43,781 nt of DNA, from contig JAKOTZ010000068.1 in NCBI GenBank assembly GCA_029776995.1, positions 1 through 43,781 of the forward strand, in the 5' to 3' direction. The position numbers and the translations under genes are program-made. Below, in pieces: positions 16,409 through 25,151 of this stretch (within the stretch, counting starts at the first letter, position 1; the number at the start of each line of letters is the position of its first letter). Below the pieces are notes generated by a model. That model worked only from the letters and a program-made list of their open reading frames with translations. It made no database searches and was not told the DNA's origin. Source of the stretch: Candidatus Hydrogenedentota bacterium. GTDB lineage: Bacteria > Hydrogenedentota > Hydrogenedentia > Hydrogenedentales > CAITNO01.

Positions 16409-17188
16409 ATGGATGAAATGATCCAGGAAAACGGCCGTCTAGGAGAGCGGTGGGATATCAAAGGACGCATTGCCCTGGTAACGGGAGCATCTAAGCGGCT
16501 GGGACGGGCGATAGCCCTGGATCTGGCCTGCCGCGGCGCGCGGATCGCAGCCCACTGCGCGTCTTCTCTGGACGCGGCGGAGGACCTGGCCGGGAAAATC
16601 CGTCAAAACGGCGGCACGTGCCAGATATTTCCGGCTGATTTTGACTGTCCGGAGAACGCCGGGGAACTGGTCAGGCGTGTCGCGGCATCCATGGGGACCG
16701 TCAGCATCCTGATCAACAACGCCAGCATCTTTGATGAGCAGTCATTTCGCGAAATGTCTCTCCCTGAAATTGAAAGAAACCTCCGGATAAACGCATGGGC
16801 TCCGATGGAAGCCGCGCGGGCCATGGCCGCAACCTGTGAAGACGGCGTTATCATCAATCTGCTGGACACCCGGGTACTGGACTATGACCGGACACACGTG
16901 CCTTACCACCTCAGCAAACGTATGCTGGCCACCCTGAACCGGATCATGGCCCTGGAATTCGCCCCCCGCATCCGGGTAAACGCAATCGCGCCGGGACTGG
17001 TTCTGCCGCCTGAAGGAAAAGATGATTCATATCTTGCCGCTCTGGCCCCTTCAGTCCCTCTGCAGACGTGGGGAGGAACTCAGGATATTGTCGACGCGGC
17101 AATTTATCTGATTCAGGCCCGTTTTGTCACGGGACAGACCCTTTACGTCGACGGCGGGCGACACATGAAAGGGCATGTCTATGAATAA
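16409..17188 (+). CDS. folM: SDR-family pteridine reductase-like protein (FolM-type dihydromonapterin/dihydrofolate reductase)
   Basis: A short-chain dehydrogenase with TGASKRLGRAIA at ~residues 25-36. The TGxxxRxG variant with Arg is the mark of PTR1/FolM pteridine reductases rather than ordinary SDRs. NNAS, the DTRVLDYDRTHVPYHLSK active-site segment (YxxxK) and a C-terminal VDGG are also present. Known members reduce dihydropterins or dihydrofolate with NADPH. It overlaps folB by 14 bases and is followed by folK and folE, which supports a pterin role. The N-terminus has ~18 extra residues before the first beta strand; a later start is possible. It may stand in for an absent folA, but that cannot be judged from one window. 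Confidence 0.75.
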   Translation: MDEMIQENGRLGERWDIKGRIALVTGASKRLGRAIALDLACRGARIAAHCASSLDAAEDLAGKIRQNGGTCQIFPADFDCPENAGELVRRVAASMGTVSILINNASIFDEQSFREMSLPEIERNLRINAWAPMEAARAMAATCEDGVIINLLDTRVLDYDRTHVPYHLSKRMLATLNRIMALEFAPRIRVNAIAPGLVLPPEGKDDSYLAALAPSVPLQTWGGTQDIVDAAIYLIQARFVTGQTLYVDGGRHMKGHVYE

Positions 17189-17585
17189 CCGTCTCCCGGA
17201 ACTGCCGTCTGACCGGGTACACATCCGTGATCTGATGCTGCGTTGTATCGTCGGCATTTACCCGGAGGAGCGGGAAAACCTCCAGGATGTGATTATCAAT
17301 ATAACGATTCACGGAGACCTATCCCGGCCCTGCCGGTCTGATGACATCAGTGAAACAATCGACTATAAACGGATAAAAAAAGCGGTCGTGGCCCTGGTGG
17401 AAAACAGCTCCTTTTACCTGATCGAACGCATGGCGCAAGCAATCGCGGACTGCTGCCTGGGATTTGAAGGCGTTGAACGTGTCGACGTAACCGTTGATAA
17501 GCCCGGCGCGCTTCGTTTCGCCCGGAGTGTGGCGGTGGAAATATCCCGCGCGCGTTCTGGCGATTCAACGGAGAATAAGGCGTGA
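17175..17585 (+). CDS. folB: dihydroneopterin aldolase
   Basis: A 136-residue FolB/FolX protein: RCIVGIYPEERENLQDV near the N-terminus contains the conserved substrate-contacting region, DYKRIKKAVV and FYLIERMAQAIAD build the core helices, and VTVDKPGALRFARSV contains the catalytic Lys. It cleaves 7,8-dihydroneopterin to 6-hydroxymethyl-dihydropterin and glycolaldehyde; epimerase activity (FolX) is an alternative. It overlaps the folM-like gene by 14 bases, and its stop overlaps the folK start (GTGA). An ATG six bases downstream (17181) could also be the start. Confidence 0.92.
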   Translation: MSMNNRLPELPSDRVHIRDLMLRCIVGIYPEERENLQDVIINITIHGDLSRPCRSDDISETIDYKRIKKAVVALVENSSFYLIERMAQAIADCCLGFEGVERVDVTVDKPGALRFARSVAVEISRARSGDSTENKA

Positions 17586-18100
17586 CGTCTTGTCTGATAT
17601 CCGTTGCGGGCAATATTGATCCCCACCGCTGGCTTCCGCTTGCGGTGCGCCGGCTCAGCAAACATATGCGGATAGAAAAAACCTCCCGCTTTTACATTAC
17701 CCCGGCTCTGGGGCGGCCTGAACAGCCGGATTACCGCAATGGTGTCCTTCGCTGCCTGACCGACCAGCAGCCAAGGGGACTAAAATTCGAGATCCTGCGT
17801 CCCATTGAAGCTGAACTGGGACGCATCCGCACGGAGGACCCCTACAGCGCGCGAACCGTGGATCTGGATCTGCTGGACTGGGGAGGGATTTCGCTGGATG
17901 AAGCCGGGCTCCGGCTGCCCGACCCCGACGTATGCCAGCGGCCCTTTCTTGCGGCAGCTGTATTGGATGTCGCGCCCGAATACAAGCTGCCTGACGGATG
18001 TTTGCTTCGAGACCGGTTTACTTCCCACCCGGGGGAGGTATACCCTGTAGACATTATCCTGACACGAACCATTGAGGAGATGCTGATATATGAACATTGA
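17582..18100 (+). CDS. folK: 6-hydroxymethyl-7,8-dihydropterin pyrophosphokinase (HPPK)
   Basis: 172 residues with the HPPK signature [16 protein letters not shown] (R..D....ART.DLDLL), whose two Asp residues bind Mg-ATP. The N-terminal CLISVAGNI corresponds to the usual LSLGSNL. It transfers pyrophosphate from ATP to hydroxymethyl-dihydropterin, the step after FolB. GTG 17582 overlaps the folB stop by four bases, typical of coupled translation. It overlaps folE by 11 bases. The N-terminus (SVAGNI in place of the usual GSN) is somewhat divergent, but the catalytic signature is intact. Confidence 0.92.
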   Translation: MTSCLISVAGNIDPHRWLPLAVRRLSKHMRIEKTSRFYITPALGRPEQPDYRNGVLRCLTDQQPRGLKFEILRPIEAELGRIRTEDPYSARTVDLDLLDWGGISLDEAGLRLPDPDVCQRPFLAAAVLDVAPEYKLPDGCLLRDRFTSHPGEVYPVDIILTRTIEEMLIYEH

Positions 18101-18659
18101 ACGGGTCAGCGAACTCGTGCGGCAGCTGCTGGTAGAAATTGGGGAAGACCCCGACCGGGAAGGACTGCTTAAAACCCCGGAACGGTACGCGTGGGCGCTG
18201 CAGTTCCTTACCTCAGGCTACTCAAAAAACATAGACCATGTCATCAACAATGCCATCTTCCAGTCCGAATCCAACAATATGATTATTTGCCGGGATATTG
18301 AACTCTACAGCCTCTGTGAGCACCACATGCTGCCATTCTTCGGCAAAGCACACGTGGGATACATCGCCCGAAAAAAGGTGATCGGCTTAAGTAAACTGGC
18401 CCGCATCGTTGACCTGTACGCCAGGCGGCTTCAAATCCAGGAACGGCTGACGGCCCAGATCGCCCGCGCCATTATGGACTATACGGAGGCCGAGGGGGTC
18501 GGCGTGGTACTGGAATGCCGCCACCTGTGCATGATGATGCGCGGCGTGGAAAAACAGAATTCCGTCATGACAACCTCATCCGTACTGGGCAGCTTCCACA
18601 ATGATCCCATTACCCGACATGAGTTCCTGCAGCTCATCCGGGAGCAAAGCAACCAGTGA
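18090..18659 (+). CDS. folE: GTP cyclohydrolase I
   Basis: A 189-residue type I enzyme: [18 protein letters not shown], then [18 protein letters not shown] (Cys and His zinc ligands), [20 protein letters not shown], and [14 protein letters not shown] with the second zinc Cys and [12 protein letters not shown]. It opens GTP to make 7,8-dihydroneopterin triphosphate, the committed step of pterin synthesis. It overlaps folK by 11 bases and its stop overlaps the next gene by 4. With folB and folK it gives most of the pterin branch; folP is not in this window. Confidence 0.97.
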   Translation: MNIERVSELVRQLLVEIGEDPDREGLLKTPERYAWALQFLTSGYSKNIDHVINNAIFQSESNNMIICRDIELYSLCEHHMLPFFGKAHVGYIARKKVIGLSKLARIVDLYARRLQIQERLTAQIARAIMDYTEAEGVGVVLECRHLCMMMRGVEKQNSVMTTSSVLGSFHNDPITRHEFLQLIREQSNQ

Positions 18660-19531
18660 AAAAAATAACTCAAACGTTTTTCTTCTTCGCCTGGTTTCTC
18701 TGCTGGCTGCTGGCCTGCACGGAAAGCATCCATGCTGACGCGCCAGGTAAAACCGCCCATTTGGCGGCTCAGGCTGTCTCACTCGGCCTGCCTCCGCCCA
18801 GGCAGGGCGGGGTATACGTTATCGCCCACCGGGGCGCCCACCTCGACCGGCCCGAAAATACCCTGGCTGCCTACCGTCACGCCATAGAACTGGGGTGCGA
18901 TTTTGTCGAAGTGGACCTGCGTGAAACCGCAGACGGACATATTGTCAGCGTCCACAACGCCACGCTGGATGACTACACCCGGGACGCGACCGGCCCGGTA
19001 AAACAATTCACCCTCGAGCAAATCAAACAGCTGGATATCGGGTCCCGTGTCGGGCCGCAGTGGAAGGACGAGCGGATTCCGGAACTGGAAGAAATTCTGG
19101 CGCTTTGCTCCGGAAAAATCGGCCTGTATATTGATCTTAAAGCAGCCGATCCCTGCAAAGTCGCTGAGGCGCTGCGCCGTTACGGCATGGAAAAACAGGC
19201 GGTGTGGTACGCCGGGCCGGGATCTCTCAAAAGCCTCAAAGAATGCTGTCCTGAATGCCATCCCATGCCGGATCCCCTCTCGCCGCGCGGACTCGAACGG
19301 CTGCTGGGCGGCGATCCCCCGCCTGTAATCGCCACGGATTTCCAGACCGTTACGCCGGAAATGATCCGACAATGCCATACCGCCGATGTGATGGTGTTCG
19401 TGGATGATGGAGGTCCGGGATCCTGGCCCGCGCTGCTGGAAATGGGCGCGGACGGCATCCAGACGGACGACCCGGCCGGCCTGATCGAACTGCTGCGCCA
19501 GCGAAACGCCCCCGCCGAACCTCGGAATTGA
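18656..19531 (+). CDS. glycerophosphodiester phosphodiesterase, probable lipoprotein
   Basis: GTG 18656 overlaps the folE stop (GTGA). The N-terminus has a Lys-rich start, a hydrophobic stretch and LLAC (18-21), a plausible lipobox with C21 as the lipidated residue. The GDPD domain begins at [15 protein letters not shown] (H58, R59, PENT 66-69), then [11 protein letters not shown] (metal-binding Glu and Asp) and [10 protein letters not shown] with the second catalytic His. It hydrolyses deacylated phospholipid headgroups to glycerol-3-phosphate and an alcohol, probably in the periplasm. Its place at the end of a folate operon appears to be only transcriptional linkage. Confidence 0.88.
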   Translation: MKKITQTFFFFAWFLCWLLACTESIHADAPGKTAHLAAQAVSLGLPPPRQGGVYVIAHRGAHLDRPENTLAAYRHAIELGCDFVEVDLRETADGHIVSVHNATLDDYTRDATGPVKQFTLEQIKQLDIGSRVGPQWKDERIPELEEILALCSGKIGLYIDLKAADPCKVAEALRRYGMEKQAVWYAGPGSLKSLKECCPECHPMPDPLSPRGLERLLGGDPPPVIATDFQTVTPEMIRQCHTADVMVFVDDGGPGSWPALLEMGADGIQTDDPAGLIELLRQRNAPAEPRN

Positions 19532-19534
19532 CTT

Positions 19535-20113
19535 ATGGACCGTCTTATCCACGCGACGCAATGGGCCATGCGCCTGCACGCCGGGCAGATTCGAAAAGGC
19601 CCGGGGAATATCCCTTATTGCGCCCACCTGTGGGCTGTTGCGGCGATGGTTGCTGAATATGGCGGTTCGGAGGATGCGGTCATTGCCGCCCTGCTTCACG
19701 ATGCCGCGGAAGACCAGGGCGGTTTACAAACGCTGGAAAAAATCCGGCAGGAATTCGGGGATACCGTCGCCGGTCATGTTGCCGCCCTGAGTGACACCAT
19801 GGTGTCCCCGAAACCGCCCTGGCGCGAACGTAAAGAGCTGTATCTCCGGAACCTGCGCGGCGCGCCGTCTGAAACAAAATTAATTGCTGCCGCCGATAAA
19901 ATTCATAACCTGCGCGCTATCCTCCGCGGACTGGACCAGGAGGGAGAGGCCACCTGGGGCCACTTCCGGGGAGGCCGGGAAGGAACGGCCTGGTACTTCC
20001 GCGCTGTATACGACGCGCTGGCGGGTGACGGCTGGGATCATCCCATTCTGCGTGAATTCCGGCATGAGCTGTCGCGCCTGAAAAATCTGCTGTCCGGAAA
20101 CCGGCCAGAATGA
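19535..20113 (+). CDS. RSH-type HD-domain hydrolase (putative small alarmone hydrolase)
   Basis: A 192-residue single HD domain in the RelA/SpoT hydrolase style: HAGQIRKG...PYCAHL at the N-terminus, the HD box LLHDAAED (HDxxED), FGDTVAGHVAALSD, and ADKIHNLRAI. All these residues belong to the Mn-dependent (p)ppGpp-hydrolase active site. There is no synthetase, TGS or ACT domain, so it could be a stand-alone alarmone hydrolase (SAH/Mesh1-like) or act on another nucleotide. It starts 3 bases after the phosphodiesterase stop and ends the cysS operon. The exact substrate is inferred. Confidence 0.8.
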   Translation: MDRLIHATQWAMRLHAGQIRKGPGNIPYCAHLWAVAAMVAEYGGSEDAVIAALLHDAAEDQGGLQTLEKIRQEFGDTVAGHVAALSDTMVSPKPPWRERKELYLRNLRGAPSETKLIAAADKIHNLRAILRGLDQEGEATWGHFRGGREGTAWYFRAVYDALAGDGWDHPILREFRHELSRLKNLLSGNRPE

Positions 20114-20292
20114 GCTCGTGAGCAAAATGCAACCATCATCCGACCCATGACGGGCCATCGGTCAGTTTAGGAATCCTGAGCATGCCGTCAGGACGCATTT
20201 GCGCCAAAGCGCTTTAGAATAATATGATTTTCACAGTTTCCGTGACGCGCGGAGGTCTCTTTTTTCCAATCAGTAGCCAAAGTCACGCATTT

Positions 20293-20985
20293 ATGTCTTA
20301 TATCGGTCATAACGCAGCCCGAATACGGGAACGGATCCATCAGGCGGCCGTCCGGGCAGGACGCAACGCCGAGGCGGTCCGGCTGATCGCTGTAACCAAA
20401 AGCGTGGGACAGGCTGAAATCCGGGAACTTTGGAACGCGGGTATCCGGGAGATGGCTGAAAACCGGGTCGAACGGGGATCTGTGGTGGTGCCCGATTCTC
20501 CAAAAGGTATAACCTGGCGCCTGATCGGACCGCTGCAGCGCCGGAAAACCCTCGAAGCCCTGCGGTGGTTCCACGCTTTCGACGCCGTGGACCGGGTCGC
20601 TGTGGCGGAAACCCTTCAGCGGCGTTGCGACGAGCTGGATCTTACTGTACCGATCCTGCTGGAAGTGAACGTATCGGGTGAAGCATCCAAACACGGCTTC
20701 GCGCCATCGGAACTGGATCAGGCACTGCGGGAAATTCGTCCCCTGGACCGGCTGAAGCTGGAGGGACTTATGACGATGGCCCCCTGGGGCGCGGAAGAAA
20801 AAATCTTGCGAACCGTTTTCAGGACGCTTAGGCAGCTGGCTGAAGCACGTGGCCTCCATGAAATATCCATGGGAATGAGCGATGATTTTGAAATCGCGGT
20901 AGAAGAAGGGAGCACTATGGTGCGCATCGGCCGGGCTCTGTTTGAGGCGCCTGTTGCGGATACTACGTGCGTACACGACAAGTAA
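20293..20985 (+). CDS. yggS: pyridoxal phosphate homeostasis protein (YggS/PROSC family)
   Basis: 230 residues with the family marks: AVTKS (Lys binding PLP), NVSGEASKHGF, LEGLMTMAP, and SMGMSDDFEIAVEEGSTMVR with IGRALF. It is a PLP-binding fold-type III barrel thought to buffer cellular PLP. ATG 20293 (MSYIGHNAARIRERI) matches the usual family N-terminus; an in-frame ATG at 20224 would add 23 residues with no homologous look and no ribosome site. It is followed 35 bases later by pheS. The segment where many homologues have HFIGxLQxNK is RLIGPLQRRK, consistent with the family. Confidence 0.92.
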   Translation: MSYIGHNAARIRERIHQAAVRAGRNAEAVRLIAVTKSVGQAEIRELWNAGIREMAENRVERGSVVVPDSPKGITWRLIGPLQRRKTLEALRWFHAFDAVDRVAVAETLQRRCDELDLTVPILLEVNVSGEASKHGFAPSELDQALREIRPLDRLKLEGLMTMAPWGAEEKILRTVFRTLRQLAEARGLHEISMGMSDDFEIAVEEGSTMVRIGRALFEAPVADTTCVHDK

Positions 20986-21020
20986 GCGGATCTGCTGAAA
21001 AAACATAACTGGATAACAAC

Positions 21021-22043
21021 ATGACTACGGAAATCACCGGAAAACTGAACGAACTGGAGCGCCGTGGACTGGAAGCGGTTGCGGCGTGTGACGACCCGCG
21101 TCAGCTGGAATCCCTGCGGGTTTCTCTGCTGGGACGCAAAGGCGAGCTGACGGAAATCCTGCGGGGATTGGCCTCGCTGTCGCCGGAAGAACGGCCCGAA
21201 GTCGGGAAAATCGCCAATCGGGTCAAGGAAGCGCTGACATCCGCGATCGACCGCCGCAAAGCGGAACTCGCCGAACTGGAGGAAGTCCGGCGGGCGCAGC
21301 AGACCTTCTTTGACTGGACCCTCCCTGGACGATCCCTGCCGCCGGGACGCACTCACCTCATCGCGCGCACGGCCCGCGAAGTGGTTGACGTGTTCCGCGC
21401 GATGGGGTTCAAGGTGGCGTGGGGACCGGACGTTGAAACGGAATATTACAATTTCGACGCCCTTAACACCCCTTCGGACCACCCGGCGCGGGACAGCCAC
21501 GATACCTTTTACGTCAGACCGGGAGTCGTGCTCCGCACGCAGACCTCTCCCGTGCAGATTCGCGTCATGGAACGTACCCAGCCGCCCGTGGCCATCGTGG
21601 CTCCGGGCAGGGTTTACCGCGTGGACTGGGATGCCACGCACAGCCCCATGTTCTTCCAAATCGAGGGGCTGCTTGTGGACAGGGATGTAACTTTTGCTGA
21701 TTTAAAGGGAACGCTTACTCATTTTGTCCGCGAATACTTCGGGCCAAAAACCCAGGTTCGTTTCCGCCCGCACTTTTTCCCCTTCACCGAACCTTCGGCC
21801 GAAATGGATATCCTCTGGACGGCTCCCGATCGGGAAGGCGGCGGCATGAAAACCCGCTGGCTGGAAATGCTGGGATGCGGTATGGTGCACCCGAAAGTAT
21901 TCGAAGCGGTCGGTTATGATTACCAGAAATATTCCGGCTTTGCTTTTGGTATGGGCGTGGACCGAATCGCGATGGTCCGGCACGGAATCAACGCCATCGC
22001 GCACCTGTATGAAAACGACCTTCGATTCCTGGAGCAATTCTGA
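21021..22043 (+). CDS. pheS: phenylalanyl-tRNA synthetase alpha subunit
   Basis: 340 residues: an N-terminal coiled-coil arm (~1-90) that binds tRNA, then the class II catalytic core with TFYVRPGVVLRTQTSPVQIR (motif 2 area), FFPFTEPSAEMDI, and the motif 3 GFAFGMGVDRIAMVRHGI. With PheT it forms an alpha2beta2 enzyme that charges tRNA-Phe. It ends 2 bases before pheT. No phenylalanine leader peptide or T-box is seen in the 35-base gap upstream. Confidence 0.97.
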   Translation: MTTEITGKLNELERRGLEAVAACDDPRQLESLRVSLLGRKGELTEILRGLASLSPEERPEVGKIANRVKEALTSAIDRRKAELAELEEVRRAQQTFFDWTLPGRSLPPGRTHLIARTAREVVDVFRAMGFKVAWGPDVETEYYNFDALNTPSDHPARDSHDTFYVRPGVVLRTQTSPVQIRVMERTQPPVAIVAPGRVYRVDWDATHSPMFFQIEGLLVDRDVTFADLKGTLTHFVREYFGPKTQVRFRPHFFPFTEPSAEMDILWTAPDREGGGMKTRWLEMLGCGMVHPKVFEAVGYDYQKYSGFAFGMGVDRIAMVRHGINAIAHLYENDLRFLEQF

Positions 22044-22045
22044 AC

Positions 22046-24463
22046 ATGCTTATCTCGCTGAACTGGTTACGGGAGTATGTGGACCTGCCGGAAACGGTAG
22101 AAGAACTGTGTGAACGGCTGACGCTGCTCGGCCTGGAAATTGAAAAAATCACGCGCCCCGGTGAAGGGATCGATAAAGTCATCATCGGGCAGGTGCTTTC
22201 GGTGGAGCCGCATCCCAACGCGGACAAACTGTCCGTGTGCCGCACGGATGTGGGCGCCGGTGAACCCCTGCAGATCGTCTGTGGCGCGACCAACATGAAA
22301 CCGGGCGATAAAGTGCCTACGGCTTTGGTCGGCGCGACGCTGCCCGGCGGCTTTGAAATCGGCCGGCGAAAAATGCGCGGTGTGGAATCGGCCGGCATGA
22401 TGTGCTCCGCGCGGGAACTCGGCCTGGGCGAGGATCATATGGGGCTACTGATCCTGCCGGAAGATGCGCCCATCGGACAGGACATCCGAACGTATCTCGG
22501 CCTGGATGACACCATTCTGGAGATCGAAGTCACCCCCAACCGGGGGGACTGGGCATCCATGATTGGGGTCGCCCGGGAACTGGCCGCGTGGTTTGGCAGG
22601 GAGTTCCGTGTGCCGCGGGCCGTACCCGGAGAGGGATCTCAGCCTGTACAGGCGTTAACCTCGGTCACCATTGAAGATCCCGAGGGATGCCCCCGTTACA
22701 TCGCGCGGGTCATTGAAGGCGTCAAAGTTGGCCCCTCCCCCGACTGGATGGCTCGGCGCCTCACCGCCGCGGGCATGCGTCCCATCAACAATGTCGTGGA
22801 CGTCACCAACTACGTGCTGATGGAAACCGGACATCCGCTGCACGCGTTTGATTACGATCGGCTCGCCGAAAACCGCATCGTTGTTCGGCGCGCACGTTCC
22901 GGCGAACAGATCACCACGCTGGACGGTGAACGCCGGAACCTCACGCCGGATATGCTGGTGATCGCTGATGCCCGCTGTCCGCAGGCCGTGGCCGGAATCA
23001 TGGGAGGCGCGGACAGCGAAGTCACCGAAAACAGCACGCGGATCCTGCTGGAGAGCGCCGTTTTCCAGCCCTCCCTGATCCGCCGCACCGCGAAAAACCT
23101 GGGGCTGGTCACCGAAGCCGCACAGCATTTCCAGCAGGGCGCGGACTGGAACATGGCGGAATACGCCATCAACCGCGCCGCCGATCTGATACTGCAGCTT
23201 GCCGGCGGAACCCTGGCTGCCGGACTTTGGGACGCTGCGCCCAACCCGCCAGCGCCCGTCTCTGTTCGGTTGCGGCATGACCGGGTTGCCTCTTTTCTGG
23301 GCGTGGAAATGCCGGTTGACGCGCAGCGCAAAACCCTGGAGCTGCTGGGGTTCACCCCCGAAGCGCAGGATGATTGCTCCACCACATTCCGGGTACCTTC
23401 CTGGAGAGTTCATGATGTCTCCATGGAAACAGATTTGCTTGAAGAACTGGCCCGTTTTTACGGTTATGACCGCCTTCCGGAGACATTGCCGCCTGTCCGG
23501 GCAAACGCGATGGTCTTCGCGCCATACGATGAACCCCAGGAGAAGGTTCGACGGTTTCTGGCGGACCGCGGGTTGACAGAGGTCTTCAACTGGACCTTCA
23601 GTTCCCCTGCCCTGGTTGAACGCGCGGGGCTGCCAGAGTCCTTCGCCCAGTTGGTCAGGCTGAGCAACCCCCTCACGGAAAATCACGTTGGGATGCGTAC
23701 TTCGCTGATTCCCGGTCTGCTATCCGTGGCGGAACGTAACGCGCGGCGGGGAGCACCCGGCCTGGCTGTATTTGAACTGGGGCCGGTGTTCCACCTGCCC
23801 GCCGGTGGCGAGGTAACGCCGGACACGCTGCCGGATGAACCGCCCGCTCTGGCTGTTCTGCTGGGCGGAAGTACCCCGCAGCACTGGAATATCCCTGCCA
23901 GAAATTATGATCTGTATGACCTGAAAGGGATTGTGGAATCGCTGGCGGCATGGTTGCGCGTCGATCTGCGGTTCAGGCCCGTGGAAAATCCATGGCCTCT
24001 GTTTGTTCCCGGACAGGCGGCGGAACTGCTGCTTCGGGATCAGGTTGTGGGCCGCGCGGGACAGGTTTCCGGACGCGTGATCCGCGCCTTTGACCTGCCC
24101 TTTGACTGCTGCGTGGCTGAGTTGGATCTTCGGGCAATCTTCGATGTTCCTTCGGATCTGCCGCAATTTCAGGAATTGCCGGCATTCCCGCCGAGCACTC
24201 GAGATCTCGCCGTACTGGTAGACCGGTCCCTGCCGGCCGGCGACCTGCTGGAAGCCGTACGCGAAAAGGGCGGGGCCATTTTGCGGGACGCGAAGATTTT
24301 CGACGTGTATACGGGAAAACAGGTGGCGCCCGACCGGAAAAGCGTCGCCATAAGCCTGGTATTCCAGTCTCCTGAACGAACCCTGACGGATGCGGATACC
24401 CAGCAGGCTTTTGACCGGATTGTCAAACATCTGGAACGTAAATTCCAGGCCACACTGCGCTAA
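22046..24463 (+). CDS. pheT: phenylalanyl-tRNA synthetase beta subunit
   Basis: An 805-residue bacterial-length PheT. Residues ~40-150 are the EMAP-type tRNA-binding fold (VIIGQVLSVEPHPNADKLSV). B3/B4 editing domains follow, including LDGERRNL and GIMGGADSEV, and then a B5 domain. The catalytic-like core includes NPLTENHVGMRTSLIPGLL, and the C-terminal ~95 residues are the FDX-ACB anticodon-binding domain (FPPSTRDLAVLVD). It forms the structural partner of PheS and hydrolyses mischarged Tyr-tRNA. GGAG at the pheS end serves as ribosome site. Confidence 0.97.
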   Translation: MLISLNWLREYVDLPETVEELCERLTLLGLEIEKITRPGEGIDKVIIGQVLSVEPHPNADKLSVCRTDVGAGEPLQIVCGATNMKPGDKVPTALVGATLPGGFEIGRRKMRGVESAGMMCSARELGLGEDHMGLLILPEDAPIGQDIRTYLGLDDTILEIEVTPNRGDWASMIGVARELAAWFGREFRVPRAVPGEGSQPVQALTSVTIEDPEGCPRYIARVIEGVKVGPSPDWMARRLTAAGMRPINNVVDVTNYVLMETGHPLHAFDYDRLAENRIVVRRARSGEQITTLDGERRNLTPDMLVIADARCPQAVAGIMGGADSEVTENSTRILLESAVFQPSLIRRTAKNLGLVTEAAQHFQQGADWNMAEYAINRAADLILQLAGGTLAAGLWDAAPNPPAPVSVRLRHDRVASFLGVEMPVDAQRKTLELLGFTPEAQDDCSTTFRVPSWRVHDVSMETDLLEELARFYGYDRLPETLPPVRANAMVFAPYDEPQEKVRRFLADRGLTEVFNWTFSSPALVERAGLPESFAQLVRLSNPLTENHVGMRTSLIPGLLSVAERNARRGAPGLAVFELGPVFHLPAGGEVTPDTLPDEPPALAVLLGGSTPQHWNIPARNYDLYDLKGIVESLAAWLRVDLRFRPVENPWPLFVPGQAAELLLRDQVVGRAGQVSGRVIRAFDLPFDCCVAELDLRAIFDVPSDLPQFQELPAFPPSTRDLAVLVDRSLPAGDLLEAVREKGGAILRDAKIFDVYTGKQVAPDRKSVAISLVFQSPERTLTDADTQQAFDRIVKHLERKFQATLR

Positions 24464-24483
24464 ACTTTCTTGTCAGCGCGAGG

Positions 24484-24792
24484 ATGAAAGTCGTGAATCC
24501 ATTGCTGGAACAGCAGTTTAACGCGCTGGAGCATCAGATTGCGGCGCTGCGGGAGGCGCTGGATGCCGCGGCCCGCCACCAGGAGGAAGCGTCTGCCCAC
24601 CGAAAGTTAATCCTCAAGCAGTTCTGGGATGCTGAGCGCCGGGCCGGCATCTACGAAGAAACCTACAGGCGGCTGCAGCGCGTACTCGCGGAAAATGACC
24701 TGCTCAAACGGCAGGTTACGGAAGCGCGGGAACGGACACGAAAAATCCTGGCTTTGGCGCGGGAGCTGTCCCGAAAGGCGGAAATTTCATGA
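24484..24792 (+). CDS. small coiled-coil protein between pheT and zapA (ZapB-like in form)
   Basis: A 102-residue, almost wholly helical and charged protein with heptad-like spacing (FNALEHQIAALREALDAA, then LQRVLAENDLLKRQVTEA). It has no cysteine motif or membrane segment. I cannot assign it to a family by sequence. Its stop overlaps the zapA start (ATGA), so the two are made together, and its length and coiled-coil nature resemble ZapB-type division proteins that bind ZapA; that is inference from context. The ATG at 24484 abuts the GAGG (24480-24483), so a GTG at 24493, 9 bases beyond it, may be the real start. Confidence 0.7.
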   Translation: MKVVNPLLEQQFNALEHQIAALREALDAAARHQEEASAHRKLILKQFWDAERRAGIYEETYRRLQRVLAENDLLKRQVTEARERTRKILALARELSRKAEIS

Positions 24793-25121
24793 TACAGCCG
24801 GTGGATCCCACAACCCGGGTTCATATCGGAAAAGTCACCCTTGAGGTACCTGTTTACCGGGACCCGGAAACCTCCGCGCGAATCGCCCGGGAGATTTCTG
24901 AACGGATAGAGGATATCGGAGCGCGCAGTACAACCGTCAATGCCCTGCATTTCGCGCTGCTGGCCGCTTACGAAATTGCCTGCGAACTGGACGCCTTGCG
25001 TCAGGAAAAAGAAAAAGACGACGCGGAAACCGCAAAGCGGTTGCAAAACCTGCACACCGCACTGCGACAACTGACCATCTACGCCCAGGAACTGTCTCCT
25101 GAACCAGATTCGGAGGCGTAG
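24789..25121 (+). CDS. zapA: cell division protein ZapA
   Basis: 110 residues with the ZapA pattern: HIGKVTLEVPVYRDPET as the N-terminal beta region, AREISERIEDI, then the long helix ALHFALLAAYEIACELDALR, which matches the conserved AA..IA.EL segment, and a coiled-coil tail. ZapA crosslinks FtsZ filaments at the Z-ring. Position after pheT is common in several phyla. It ends 30 bases from the convergent PPi-phosphofructokinase stop. No 6S RNA structure is visible beside it. Confidence 0.87.
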   Translation: MIQPVDPTTRVHIGKVTLEVPVYRDPETSARIAREISERIEDIGARSTTVNALHFALLAAYEIACELDALRQEKEKDDAETAKRLQNLHTALRQLTIYAQELSPEPDSEA

Positions 25122-25151
25122 TGCGCGGCGCGTCGGTTGGGTCGGCTGGAA

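Noticed and set aside
20114-20292. RNA gene in the 179-base gap before yggS
   Set aside because: Only short palindromes (such as AAAGCGCTTT) are seen; no tRNA cloverleaf or known ncRNA pattern.
22655-23686. Open frame of 343 codons opposite pheT
   Set aside because: Antisense to conserved synthetase domains.
25122-25151. 6S RNA next to zapA as in Proteobacteria
   Set aside because: Only 30 bases separate zapA from the convergent gene, too short for 6S RNA.
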